A DNA stretch of 64,000 nucleotides from Ephemerocybe angulata (lineage: Eukaryota; Basidiomycota; Agaricomycetes; Agaricales; Psathyrellaceae), in the NCBI GenBank assembly GCA_013368325.1, contig JAACJK010000220.1, positions 248,001 through 312,000 of the forward strand, in the 5' to 3' direction. Under the pieces are notes generated by a model, which saw only the letters and a list, made by a program, of their open reading frames with translations, did not search any database and had not been told where the DNA came from. Position numbers and translations under genes: made by a program. Below, in pieces: positions 11,173 to 21,901 of this stretch. Numbering within the stretch: position 1 is the first letter of the stretch; every line of letters begins with the position of its first letter.

Positions 11173-11938
11173 CTATGATGAGGTATCCTGGGCGACTCCG
11201 ACCTGGGCTGCTCGTAGCACACGATCCTTGATCATGTATCCAGTTTTTTGAGTGTCAATGACGGAACCGGGCTCCTTTCCAGGAATAGGCGCCTGGTAGA
11301 GCGCTTCGTGTCGGTTAGGGTCAAACTGCTCGCCAAGGGGGTCGAAGGCTTTGACGTGGTATTTTCCGAGGGTTTGGAGGAGCACTCGGTGGGTCAGCTC
11401 GACACCAGTGTAGAGATCCTTGAGATACGCGGCGTGCGTCTTCTCAAGTGATGACTGAGCTTCGGGTTCTGGTGAGAGGGCGGCGTGGGGAACGGATTTG
11501 AGGGCAATGGCGAGGACGTCGACTGTCTCAAGGAGGTCCGACGCGAATCGGGTGATGGAAAAGTCTTTTGCCTGCTCCTTCTCGCGAGCGGCGTTTCTCT
11601 GTAGGTTGAGGAAGTCCGCTTGGAGATATTGTAACCGGCTCTGTAATAGCTCGTCAGACTCTGTATGTGACGCGACACGACGAGCGGGCGCATACCTTGA
11701 GGTCGGTTGCCTCAGCCTCTTTTGCCTTCAGCTTCGTTTCACACTCGTTCGCATCCTTCTTCTCCGATGATTCCTCGGTCTTGGATTCGTCTTTGGGGGC
11801 AGCCTTGTCATCGGAGTAGTACCGCCGTGGCTGGGAGACGCGCCCCGAGAGGACCCGGAGACCAGGACGCGCTGCGACGCGCGACGACGAGGCAGCAGCG
11901 CAGGTGCGGAGAAGTTGGAAGGAGGAGGCGAAGTTCAT
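11173..11938 (-). CDS. MGE1: Mitochondrial GrpE nucleotide-exchange factor
   Basis: Releases ADP from mitochondrial Hsp70 during protein import and folding in the matrix. Two exons give about 238 residues. The N-terminus MNFASSFQLLRTCAAASSSR is a clear mitochondrial presequence, and the region to about residue 65 is acidic and Lys-rich. The long GrpE coiled coil starts at ECETKLKAKEAEATDLK and continues after the intron with RLQYLQADFLNLQRNAAREK and QAKDFSITRFASDLLETVD. The C-terminal beta domain is seen in YHVKAFDPLGEQFDPNRHEA and TGYMIKDRVLRAAQVGVA. The stop is TAG at 11173-11175. TOM40, the import channel of the same pathway, lies about 6 kb to the right. Confidence 0.95.
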
Positions 11939-12279
11939 GGTCGCTGACGTGGGGTGAAGCGGAGAGTCGGGCAGAAACTCAAGAAAATAGGGGATGACTA
12001 AGCACCGAGCTGGCAATTTAAAAATGACTTGGATCCCGGCTTAGCTAAGTCAGAACTTTGGACGGGATTCACGGGAATACCGGTGTCGCCCTCGCGTTTG
12101 ACAAAAAGACTCTCTTCCATGACCCCCAGGACCTGTCTCTCTTGAATCGTTGTTTTTTCTTCTATTTATTGAGCAGGACTGCGTCTCCTCTCCGTAGTTT
12201 TTTTCCCCGCCAGCCAGAGCTGGCCTTCGCGAAAACCCGAATCAGCAGCAGCACGGGGTTCCGTTAAAGGTTAACCGGG
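11939..12279. promoter_or_regulatory. Divergent promoter MGE1 / C1-THF synthase
   Basis: 341 bases separate the two start codons, and both genes are transcribed away from it. A TTTAAA-type AT patch lies near 12015-12025. No heat-shock element could be assigned with confidence despite the chaperone gene on one side. Confidence 0.5.
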
Positions 12280-15200
12280 ATGTTGCCATATGCAAGATTC
12301 CAACGAATCTTATCTCTTCGACATCTTTCTACAATGGCCAGTACAGAAGGTGCAAAAGTTATCGACGGCACAGCCCTTTCCAGGTATGCTATCTACTCCA
12401 TCTCTCCCCACCCATACTCACCTCCCTCAGGGCTGTCCGGGATGATGTCGCGTCCCGTATCAAGTCGATGCAGGCCAAGTTCCCCCGATTCCAGCCTCAG
12501 TTGACTGTGATCCAGGCAGGAGAACGCCCTGATTCTACCACCTATGTCCGCATGAAATCCAAGGCTGCTACCGAGGCAGGCATCAAGTTCAATCATATCA
12601 AGGTCCCCGTCGAGTCCACCGCCGACGAGATTGTTGACTTGGTCACCAAGCTCAACAACGATGAGAGAACCAGCGGAGTGCTCGTCCAGCTCCCCCTCGG
12701 TGATCATATCGGAGCCCATGGTGAACGACAAGTCACCGAGGCAATCAGTCCTGAAAAGGATGTCGATGGGTATGCCATTGTTCTCCTGGATTCTTCTATC
12801 ACTCTCTCACTCCAAGTCGGGTTTCTTCTCCAGTTTCCACGCTTATAATATTGGACATTTGTCCTCCCGTGCCGCCGATCCTCTGTTCTCTCCTTGCACC
12901 CCTGCTGGTGTTATCCGTCTTTTGGAATCCACTGGAGTCCCCCTGTCTGGTTTGAACGCCGTAGTTCTTGGCCGAAGTGATATCGTTGGAAGCCCCGTCG
13001 CCTCTTTGCTCCGAAGCAAGGACGCTACCGTTACCCAGTGCCACAGCCGATCGAAGAACATCGAAGAAATTGTGCGCACTTCAATATTCGAGTCACCCCC
13101 TATTTTTCTAACCAAGAGAGTAGGTCAAAGGCGCTGATGTTGTCGTCGCTGCTATTGGCAAACCTGAATTCGTGAAAGGCTCATGGATCAAGCCTGGTGC
13201 TATCGTCATTGACGTTGGTATCAACTACATTCCGGGTACGCACACCTCTCATTCTTTCTGCCCCCCTACCCTCATCATTTTTAGACGCCAGCAAGAAGTC
13301 TGGTCAGCGCCTCGTCGGTGACGTCGAATATGCAAGTGCCGCCGCTGTTGCCTCTTACATCACCCCCGTCCCCGGAGGAGTTGGCCCCATGACCGTTGCT
13401 CTCCTCATGGAGAACACTCTCACTGCCGCCACCCGCCAATGGGAGCAGGCTCGTGTGCGCAAGCTTAAGCCTCTCAAGCTCGACCTCTTGGAGAATGTCC
13501 CTAGCGACATCGAGATCGCCATGGCTCAGACGCCCAAGCCCGTCGCTCGTCTCGCCGAAGAAATTGGTATTCTCCCCGACGAGCTCGAGAGCTACGGCAA
13601 GTACAAGGCCAAGGTCACCCTCGACGTTTTGGACCGTCTCAAGCACCGTAAAGATGGCAAGTACATCGTCGTTGCTGGGTAAGTGTGACCTCATCATTCT
13701 GCGTGCCGACTCTTATAACCACCAGAATCACCCCCACCCCTTTGGGTGAAGGCAAGTCGACCACTACTATCGGTCTTGCTCAGGCGATCGGTGCTGTCTT
13801 GGGTCGTCCCGCATTCGCCTGTGTCCGTCAACCCAGTCAAGGCCCTACGTTTGGTATTAAGGGTGGCGCTGCAGGCGGTGGATACAGTCAGGTTATCCCT
13901 ATGGACGAGGTAAGGAATCATATTAACTGCCTACTTGGCCGGTGCTGACGTCTCTCCAGTTCAATCTCCATCTTACCGGTGATATCCACGCTGTGACTGC
14001 TGCGAACAACTTGCTGGCTGCCGCTTTGGATGCTCGCATGTTCCACGAGGAAACCCAGAGCGACAAGGCAAGCTGAAACCTCTAGCAAATCATGAACTTC
14101 AAACTCACCTTTTCAACAGGCTCTCTACAGCCGATTGGTTCCTTCGAAGAAGGGCAAGCGCGAGTTTGCTCCTCTCATGTTCAAGCGTCTCAAGAAGCTC
14201 GGAATCGACAAGACCAACCCCAACGACTTGACTGAGGAGGAGATCAACCGCTTCGCTCGCTTGGACGTCGACAAGGACACCATCACATGGAACCGCGTTC
14301 TCGACACCAACGACCGTTTCCTCCGCAAGATCACCGTCGGCCAAGCCGCGACTGAAAAGGGCCACGAACGCAGCACCGGCTTCGACATTGCCGTCGCCAG
14401 TGAAATCATGGCTATCTTGGCTTTGACTACTGGCCTGCAGGACATGCAAACCCGCCTCGGTGCCATGGTTGTGGCTACCAGCAAACGCGGCGATCCTGTT
14501 ACTGCCGACGACATCGGTGTGTCTGGAGCTCTCGCTGTCCTCATGAAGGACGCTATCAAGCCCAACTTGATGCAGACGCTCGAGGGCACCCCCGTCTTCG
14601 TCCACGCCGGACCTTTTGCCAACATCGCCCACGGAAACTCTTCTATTCTCGCGGACCAGGTCGCTCTCAAGCTTGCTGGTACCGAGGAGGGTGACGGCCC
14701 TGAGCGCGTCGGCTACGTCCTCACCGAGGGCGGCTTCGGCGCTGACATGGGCATGGAGAAGTTCTGCAACATCAAGTGCCGCACCAGTGGTTTGAAGCCT
14801 GATGCCACCGTCATCGTTGCCACCACCCGTGCTCTGAAGATGCACGGTGGAGGACCCGAGGTCTCCCCTGGCAAGCCTTTGGCCGATACCTACACCATGG
14901 AGGATCTCGTTACGCTCAAGGAGGGCTGCAAGAACTTGGTCAAGCACATCCAGAACTCCAAGAAGTTCGGTGTCAAGGTCATTGTCGCTATCAACCAGTT
15001 CGCGTATGTGACGTTCTCCTTCTCTTTTATCAACCGTCTTGACCACTGACAATGCCCCGTAGTTCCGACACTGATGCTGAACTGGCTCTCGTCCGCGAAG
15101 AGTCTCTCGCCGGTGGTGCCGACGCCGCTGTTGTCAGCAACCACTGGGCCAAGGGTGGTGAAGGCGCCCGGGACCTCGCTGAGGCCGTCGTCAACGTTTG

Positions 15201-15756
15201 CGAAGGTGAATCCGAGTTCAAGTTCCTCTACGACGTCGAGCGCCCGATCGAGGAGAAGATGGAGATCATCGCTAAGGAAATCTACGGCGCTGACGGTATC
15301 GAACTGAGTGAGCTTGCCCGCACTCAGGTTGAGACCTACACCCGCCAGGGTTACTCCAACTTGCCCAGTAAGTGCCGTCTGTGATTCAATTGACTTCTTC
15401 CCTGACGTTTGCTTCAGTCTGTGTGGCCAAGACCCAGTACTCCTTCTCCCACGACCCCAAGCTCAAGAATGTGCCTACCGGTAAGCGCCCGCGACATGTT
15501 CAGCCATTCTGAAATCTCTCTGACCTTTCTGTGCTCCAGGCTTCACCATTCCCATCCGTGCCGTTCGCCTGTCGGCTGGTGCTGGATTCCTATACCCCAT
15601 CCTCGGAGACATGCAGACCATGCCCGGCCTTGGAACTCGCCCTGGTGCGTCTCTGCCTTTGGTTACGCGATTGTGCTTCGTACTGACGTCCTGGTTTTAG
15701 GCTTCTGGGAGGTTGGTCTTGACCCTGAGTCTGGACGTGTCGTTGGATTATTCTAA
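12280..15756 (+). CDS. ADE3/MIS1: Trifunctional C1-tetrahydrofolate synthase
   Basis: Carries three one-carbon folate activities in one chain: methylene-THF dehydrogenase and methenyl-THF cyclohydrolase in the N-terminal 300 residues, and ATP-dependent formyl-THF synthetase in the C-terminal 630. The dehydrogenase/cyclohydrolase part shows the catalytic SxxYVRMK lysine motif ([10 protein letters not shown]), [40 protein letters not shown] and [15 protein letters not shown]. The synthetase part has the P-loop [85 protein letters not shown] and the end [13 protein letters not shown]. Small introns interrupt it throughout. Two in-frame ATGs exist: 12280, giving a basic presequence ([18 protein letters not shown]), and 12334 ([11 protein letters not shown]). 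The stop is TAA at 15754-15756. Length and motifs are complete. Confidence 0.95.
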
Positions 15757-16168
15757 ACTAGATCTCAGTATTGCATTTACTTTCTAATATATCTCTTAAA
15801 TAATCTGCCTTGCGATCGCCACAAAGTCGAAGAATGCCCATCCGAGTTGGATGACCGCCTCAAATGAACGGAAAAGAGACAGTGCCTCCAAGCATCAGGT
15901 TTCTCGTTTCGACCCTATGCTCGACAATGCTCAGCGACGGGGACTGAGTAATTTGTCCATCTCCAATCCGCTCGGGCATGGGTGGGGAGATCACCTCATA
16001 CGAGCTATGCTCTCCTTTGGTAAGAGCTTGGAGATGTCTACGATTAGATGGCAAAAGCAACGTGCCTGGGACGAGGCTCTCTGATAACTCGAAACTCGAA
16101 ACTTGAACCTTGAGTTGCTCGACAGCACTAAAAAAATCCCTGGAATCTGAATCCTGATTTTTTGGGTC
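15757..16168. other. Intergenic, no protein gene seen
   Basis: About 410 bases between the folate enzyme and the tRNA gene. The first 60 bases are AT-rich (TAATATATC), fitting a 3' UTR and poly(A) signal area. Open frames on both strands here are short and featureless. Confidence 0.45.
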
Positions 16169-16173
16169 AAAAA
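16169..16173 (-). terminator. RNA polymerase III terminator
   Basis: A run of five T residues on the minus strand follows directly after the discriminator base of the tRNA gene, as expected for a polymerase III stop. Confidence 0.7.
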
Positions 16174-16265
16174 TGCTCGTATTGGGGATCGAACCCAAGA
16201 CCATCGCATTCCCAGAGAAAGGTATCCACATAAGTACGATGCTCTACCAGCTGAGCTATACGGGC
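16174..16265 (-). tRNA. tRNA-Ile(UAU), intron-containing
   Basis: A full cloverleaf folds from the minus strand: acceptor GCCCGTA with TACGAGC, D arm GCTC-AGCTGGTA-GAGC, anticodon stem TCGTA with TGCGA, loop CTTATGA with anticodon TAT (reads AUA), variable loop TGGTC, and T arm TTGGG-TTCGATC-CCCAA with discriminator A. A 19-base intron (tggatacctttctctggga) sits after position 37, the standard site. The exons total 73 nt. A-box (TAGCTCAGCTGG) and B-box (GGTTCGATCCC) are intact. The third acceptor pair is C-A instead of a Watson-Crick pair, which is unusual but tolerated in some tRNAs. Confidence 0.92.
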
Positions 16266-16571
16266 TTGTTCCTCTGGGGGTACCCAACGAATAATAGGCG
16301 CGACCGATGGGAGGAGGCGGAATGAGGGGAAGAACAAGATCAGGTTCGTGGGCGTCGACTCGAGGGTTGGAAGGTTGGGGTTTCACCCGCCCCGAGTACC
16401 AGTAAAAGGAAGTGGCCTAATACTTTAGTCGTAAGATCATTGGTCGTGTCAGTCTTCTTCAGAGTACGGGAGAACGAAACAGTGCTGAAGACTTGCTGCA
16501 GTTGATTCAAACCTGGCGCAAATCGCGAAACACTAGATACAGTAAAGTGACATGTAGCCTGGGTATATCTC
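16266..16571. other. Intergenic, tRNA upstream flank
   Basis: 306 bases between the tRNA 5' end and the stop codon of the ABC ATPase. It contains no coding sequence I can support. Confidence 0.4.
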
Positions 16572-17508
16572 TCAAACTGCGGATATGCTCGACGTTGTAG
16601 GGGAGTCCTCAGTGCATGTCCCTCCCGAAAAGTATACAAACTTGTTTCCAACCCTCCGCCCCTGTTCTGCTGAATGGGTGATCCAGACCAGAGCTCGTAA
16701 CGATGACTGTTCAGAGTTGACGTGTTCCACCATGAACTCCTCCACGAGTGTAGAAGACTCTGAATCCAGTGCGGACGTGGGTTCTGAGCCGAGAAGAACT
16801 GAGATTAGCCACAAAGCGGTCGAAAGAGTCGGTCCTGCACCACGTACCGTCCAACAAGAGGACTTCAGCGGTATCCAGAGAGACGGCGACAGCTAGCAGC
16901 AACCTTTGAGCCTCCCCACCACTCAGCTGGGTCCAATCCCGTTCCCAGAGGTCATCCGAGACACCCCATTGATGGCTGATCTCCGTCGCGCGTTTATGCA
17001 CCTCCTTGAACCCGCTGTTCGTCTCCTTCAGATGCACCTGGTGCGCTCCGAGGGACAAGATGGTCCTCAAAAAGTCGACAGGACTCCCAGGAAGGAGTGA
17101 AGGTCGCTGCGGAACGTACAGCACTTTCGTCCGATAGAGCGGGATCCCTGGTCAACTGTGAGCTCGTACTACGTCATACGCCAGCGCCATATCCTACCGA
17201 TTTGCTGCGTCGTCCTGCGATAGAGGTCAGAGTGGGCGATCTGAAGGAGCTAGCGACTCACTTTCCGCGATACAGAATGTGCCCGTCGTATGTGACTAGA
17301 TGGCCAATGCACTTCAGTAGGGTGCTCTTCCCCGACCCACTCTTCCCCTGTATGATGACGATATCACCTGGAGAACGTCAGCGGAACTCGGCTACGTCGA
17401 CCCAATACACCTACCATCCTCCACTTTTATGTTGACATCGTCAAAAAGAACGTCCCCAGTCTTGATTGAACAGGACACGGACAGGAGCTCGAGCAATGGT
17501 GAGGGCAT
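16572..17508 (-). CDS. Stand-alone ABC ATPase, FetA/STAR1-like
   Basis: A single ATP-binding cassette without membrane segments, about 240 residues in five exons. In order it shows a start at MPSPLLELLSVSCSIKTG, Walker A QGKSGSGKSTLLKCIGHL, a Q-loop region RTKVLYVPQRPSLLPGSP, the ABC signature LSGGEAQRLLLA, Walker B AEVLLLDEPTSALD and the H-loop WITHSAEQ. The Walker B aspartate and glutamate are joined across an intron. Size and the YVPQRPSLLPG block resemble bacterial FetA (YbbL) and plant STAR1, which pair with a separate permease (FetB/YbbM, STAR2) for metal or UDP-glucose transport. No such permease is in this window. The substrate is unknown, and the assignment below the ABC level is an inference. 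The start ATG (17506-17508) lies 190 bases downstream of TOM40's stop, on the same strand. Confidence 0.85.
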
Positions 17509-17698
17509 GAGACAGAGCTGAACGCGTGTGTAAGGTTCGCGGCCGGGGTTCTTAGTCACAAGCAGCTACGGTCAGAAACAGCTCCGATGTCGATGGTTCA
17601 ATGTCGAACCATGTCATTATAATTGAAACATCGTAAATCTATGGTGAGAGCAGAGTGGTGTAATATTAGGTTATAATAAAATAGCAGCAAGTGTCCCA

Positions 17699-18966
17699 TT
17701 ACTGCATCTCGGATGGCATGCCCATCTCCTCAGGCGTCAAGCTGGTACCCTCGATCATCACACCAACGCCAACCTTTGCAGCGTTCTGGATCCGTCCGTC
17801 AGTTACACCTCATTAGACACAAACAGGACGACAACATACCTTGAAGTGGTCAATCTCTCCAGCGACGAGGAAGGAGAACGTGGGGGTGAAGCGCTGTTCC
17901 AGCAGCGCGGAGACCTTTCCAGTCGAGTCAATTTGAGTCTTGAAGCTCGCTGTCCGGAGATCGTATTTGGCGCCGAGGGTAGCGATGGCGTCACGACGAG
18001 CGGGGGTGGCGATGACCTGGAGGTCCGCAGCCACTTCGACGCGCTCGCTAAGCTTCTGCCAGTACGTGGCAGTAGCAATACCAGAGGGCTGGACCTGGGC
18101 AGTCGCGATCCAGTTCTTGTCATTGCTGGTGTACTTGGCCAGGTAGGAGGTGGCCAACTCGGAGTCTTCAGGGCTGGGTCGCTGGTAGAAGCTCTCGAAT
18201 CCGACGGCGAGGTTTTTGGTAAACGACTGAAGGTAGCTTCCGACGTAGATACCGGTGAAATCAACAGGGGAGGGGTTGATGGCCTTTGCGTTGAGCGTGT
18301 AGTCAGCGCCCTGGTACTCTTGCTCGAGCTGGATCATGTTGTGACCCGCTTGTTGCGAGAACTGAAGAACGACGCGTGGTTAGACAGTGCAGGCAACGTA
18401 GAAGGCTTGATGTATCTTGCTTACTTGTGCCTGGACCTTGGAGATGTTGTTGGCCGACCACCCCCGGTTCATCCGGCCGTTGACGTTGCCTTCGTGGTCA
18501 ACACCACCTTGGAGGAACACCTGGTGCGCGGTGAGTTCCGGAAACACTGTAGGGCGCCGAAGGACATACCGCAGGAGTAGCGTAGATAGCACCAAAGTTG
18601 TACGAAGGCGGAACGGTCTGTGACCCCAGGGCGAATGAGTGCGTCACCTGGAACAGCGGGTTCATGGAGAACGTCTTGGTCATGTCGGCCCTCGCGCCAT
18701 CGAAGATGTAGTTTGAAAGGTGCGTTGCTGTTACCCAGTTCAGTCCCTGGCAGTGTATGACGAGACCACGCGAACTCACCCTTGACCTCCTTGCCAAGGT
18801 TCTCAACGGAGCCGGGATGCGGCAGTCCCAAGTCCCTGCGCCATGTCGCGAAACGGTCGTACGCGTTGAAGAAGGGGGATACGGGGTTGAAGTAGGAGGA
18901 GGGGAGAAGGACCGGGGGCGCGGGGGGAGGCGGGGGCGGAATCGTTTTTTCGGATATGGAGGCCAT
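17699..18966 (-). CDS. TOM40: Mitochondrial import receptor channel Tom40
   Basis: Beta-barrel pore of the TOM complex through which nearly all nuclear-encoded mitochondrial proteins enter. About 345 residues from five exons. The N-terminus MASISEKTIPPPPPPAPP is Pro-rich, followed by FNPVSPFFNAYDRFATWRRD and GSVENLGKEVK. Barrel strands are recognisable in ATHLSNYIFDGARADMTK, NPLFQVTHSFALGSQT, NFGAIYATPAVFLQGGVDHE, GRMNRGWSANNISKVQAQFS and TGIYVGSYLQSFTKNLAVGF, ending with TPTFSFLVAGEIDHFKNAAK and VGVGVMIEG. The stop is TAA at 17699-17701 and the start is at 18964-18966. The Pro run at the N-terminus is typical of fungal Tom40. All parts appear intact. Confidence 0.94.
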
Positions 18967-19528
18967 GGAGTTCGTCACAGCAGACCACGAACCAATACGT
19001 TGCCGCGAACAAAATCCCTCACGAAAAAACTGTGACAAACATGTGCAAAGTGGGACTTGTGGGAGCGCGTCCAGTTTCGTTCTCTCCCTCCTGCCATCCA
19101 TAGCTATATCTATGTCGTTCCATTGTCTGTATGCCCGCCGTCAACGCACAAGAATGTACACTGGGCTTCGGCCCACCTGCCTGTCTATCTACCTTCGCCG
19201 GGCGCTTGACCCATTTCTCGCGTACCCCGACAGGGCTGCTCTTCGGTTCCCTTCTGCTACGGCCAGCCTCAGGCTACCGTCGGGGAAAAGACCCTCACGT
19301 CAAGAAGCGCGGTTGGTCAAGTAAAGATCATCGATATCCGCGTCCCCATCCATCCGGCCCCACCAATTATCTGAATGCAGACAAAGCCGCTTCGATTACG
19401 TCGCCGTTGCTAGGCTCGTTAGAAATGCCCAGATATTGCATGCCAGTCTCCTTTCCACTCTCGCACCTGGCCCGGGGTGCAGCCCCTCTCACTCGTTCCT
19501 TTGCCTGGCCAGTATACCTTTGAGAGGA
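18967..19528. promoter_or_regulatory. Divergent promoter TOM40 / GT15 gene A
   Basis: 562 bases between two divergent starts. It contains a small GC hairpin with a TTCG loop (TGGGC-TTCG-GCCCA near 19164-19177). Open frames crossing the region have no recognisable content. Confidence 0.5.
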
Positions 19529-21397
19529 ATGGCATTCTCAGGCGTCTTTTCGACACCCTCTGGGAGGCGTATTTTCCTTCTGGTCATCTGTGCTATAGTG
19601 TGTATCTTTGAGCGCGTTCTGCCGTCATGGAACTCATTGGCTGCATCGGCAGGTCTCCGCTCATTTCATGGCGAGCTACTTCTCCGACGATTACCACCCC
19701 GTCAGGCATTTCATCGGACTCAGCCAGCGTCCTCTAAATCAGGACGGCTATCCAACGTCGTCTGAACACCTTGCCGTCACATTATCCTCAGCAGATATTT
19801 CTCTTCCACCAACACTAGTACTGGACGAGACTGTGGCACCGACAGCCGTCCCACAACCTCCCCCACGGCTAGCCTCAGATGGTTCCGTCCTTGTGAACGC
19901 AACTTTCATCATGCTCTGCAAGAACGACGAACTCGAAGGTGTCATTTCGAGTGTCAGACAAATCCAAGACCGCTTCAACCGCAAGTACGGATATCCCTGG
20001 GTGTTTTTGAACGACCAACCGTTCACCGAGGAGTTCAAAGAGTGCGTTCCACCATAACAGCCCCTTCCCCTTGCTTATTTCGCGAAGACGAGTCACAGTT
20101 CTCGCCGACTCCCCTGTATCTTTCGGCCTGATACCCTCTGAGCACTGGAACCAGCCCGACTGGATAGACGAGGAGAAGGCCTCTGCTGGTCGCTCGAAAA
20201 TGATGTCCCAGGGGATTATTTACGCGGGTGAGCTTGTTCCACATCATTGCATGGCCGTTGCTGATACGCCACTGTTCAGGAAGTGTTTCGTGAGTTTGCA
20301 CAGTCTCTCAAGTGAGACCTTTTGAGCTGAAGGCCACGCAGGTATCGCAATATGTGTCGCTACAACTCCGGGGTGCGCACCGAACACCGCTTCTCGTCGT
20401 CGCGACGCTGATTTCCACCCGCAGTTCTTCTTCCATCACGAGCTCCTCAAACCATACCGATACTATTGGAGGTAATGTCCTTTGTATATTCATATGATCA
20501 TGCGCTGATCGTCCACAGAGTGGAGTAGGTTGCTTGATTGATTTAAAGACCGCACGGAATCTGACCGGTTACAGACCGAACGTCCAATACTTTTGCGACG
20601 TCAACTACGACCCATTCAAATTTATGCAGGACAACAATAAGGTCTATGGTATGATGAGACTGATTTAAGGACCTCGTGAACCAACTGACAACCCTCTAGG
20701 CTTCACGATATCGCTAGTGGAGTGGGTGCAGACAATACCCAGTTTATGGGAAACAGTGAAAGGTCAGTGCGATCTAAGGAGCTTACCCTGGTTCTCACTC
20801 TCACTCCACATCAAGAATTCGTCGGTCAAAATTACGACTATCTTCACCCGAACAACGCTCTTGAGTTCCTGTCGGAAGATAATGGAAAGCACTATAACCT
20901 CTGCCACTGTAAGCACTTTCCTCTGGTTAGCCTCCTCGCACTCATAGCAGAGCAGTTTGGAGCAACTTTGAGATTGCCGACATGGATTTCTGGAGAGGGG
21001 AAGCCTATACGAAGTTCTTTCAGTTCTTAGAAGAGAAAGGTGGCTTCTACTACGAAGTATGTATTTCCATTCCCGTCGAGAATTTCGTGGACCTCATGGT
21101 TACTACAGAGATGGGGAGACGCGCCTGTGCATAGTATTGCAGTCGCCCTTTTTGCTGGGAAAGACCAGATACACTTCTTCAATGAGATCGGGTACCGACA
21201 CGAGTACTTCCAGCACTGCCCAAGTGGCCCGTCGTGGTCTGAGGGACATTGTGGATGCAATCCTCGAGACACGTTTGGTACGTCCCCATCCTCGTTAACA
21301 TTGCTCTAGTAACTGATGGAGAACTGCAGATAATAATCCCAACTCGTGCACGAACAAGTACTTGAAGCTGTTCGGCAACAACACTACTGCTGTATAA
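19529..21397 (+). CDS. Alpha-1,2-mannosyltransferase, GT15 (KTR/KRE2 family), copy A
   Basis: Golgi type II membrane enzyme that adds alpha-1,2-mannose to N- or O-linked glycans from GDP-mannose. Exon 1 (MAFSGVFSTPSGRR then IFLLVICAIVSAHF) supplies the signal anchor, followed by a stem rich in Pro and Ser. The catalytic domain starts at NATFIMLCKNDELEGVISSV. Family blocks follow: KYGYPWVFLNDQPFTEEFKE, FGLIPSEHWNQPDWIDE, AGSVSYRNMCRYNSGFFFHH, YYWRVEPNVQYFCDVNYDPF, VYGFTISLVEWVQTIPSLW, FWSNFEIADMDFWRGEAY, RWGDAPVHSIAVALF and GYRHEYFQHCP. The Cys-rich tail ends KLFGNNTTAV, with the stop at 21395-21397. About ten introns are needed, including ones that isolate exons of 10 and 6 nt. A second copy follows in tandem. 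Confidence 0.93.
20280..20289 (+). other. 10-nt microexon in GT15 copy A
   Basis: GAAGTGTTTC is bounded by an acceptor ending TTCAG and a donor GTGAGT. It joins ...YAG to YRNMCR as AGSVSYRNMCR, keeping the frame; the paralogue has a 10-nt exon at the same place. Confidence 0.85.
20519..20524 (+). other. 6-nt microexon in GT15 copy A
   Basis: AGTGGA lies between acceptor CCACAG and donor GTAGGT. It completes YYWRVEP, a motif conserved across the KTR family; skipping it would delete two residues (VE, with the split Arg codon re-formed differently). Confidence 0.85.
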
Positions 21398-21901
21398 TGC
21401 TAATGCTAATTAATGGAAAGTCCGAAGCCACCTAATATTGATACCCGTATACGTACGAGCAGCTTCTAATGCTTTAGGGTGGGATTTCGCTTTCAGTGGC
21501 GACAGTCAAGCGATTTTCCTGCCTACCTACTGACTGGCGCGCTCTTGGAAGTATTCAAGTATATAGCGTGTGCTCCTGCTGGGGCAAATTGCGGTTTCGC
21601 CTTTTGAGGCTCATTGGGAGGCCCGTGGATCCGGTTGTTAATTTTAGGGTCAAACAGCTCAAGAATATGATTGACTACGTACGTATTATACTAGGGTGTT
21701 TTGCCCTCTTTGCGACGAATAACTGGAGGGTATGGTACCAGCGCGGTCACGGTGCCTGGTATCTTTGTCAGCGAACAGTACTACTTAACGTTCGGAGGCA
21801 ATTGCCCCTCACTTCATCGTCCACGACCGACTGACCCTCTAAGTCTCTCTAAGTAGAAGTTCGAGCAGCAGGCCTCGAACGAGTCGATCCCGTCGTCCAA
21901 A
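21398..21901. promoter_or_regulatory. Intergenic between tandem GT15 genes
   Basis: 504 bases hold the 3' end of copy A and the promoter of copy B. No intact coding frame or leftover paralogue fragment is visible. Confidence 0.45.

Noticed and set aside
14105..15052. Minus-strand open frame of 315 codons
   Set aside because: It is antisense to the highly conserved formyl-THF synthetase exon; codon bias of the real gene keeps the opposite frame open.
15851..16084. Small plus-strand open frame before the tRNA
   Set aside because: Short, featureless, and located in a 3' flanking region; the minus-strand frame over the tRNA is equally non-coding.
19131..19523. Plus-strand open frame of 130 codons upstream of GT15 copy A
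   Set aside because: No domain or signal, and the mannosyltransferase has a good start with a signal anchor at 19529.
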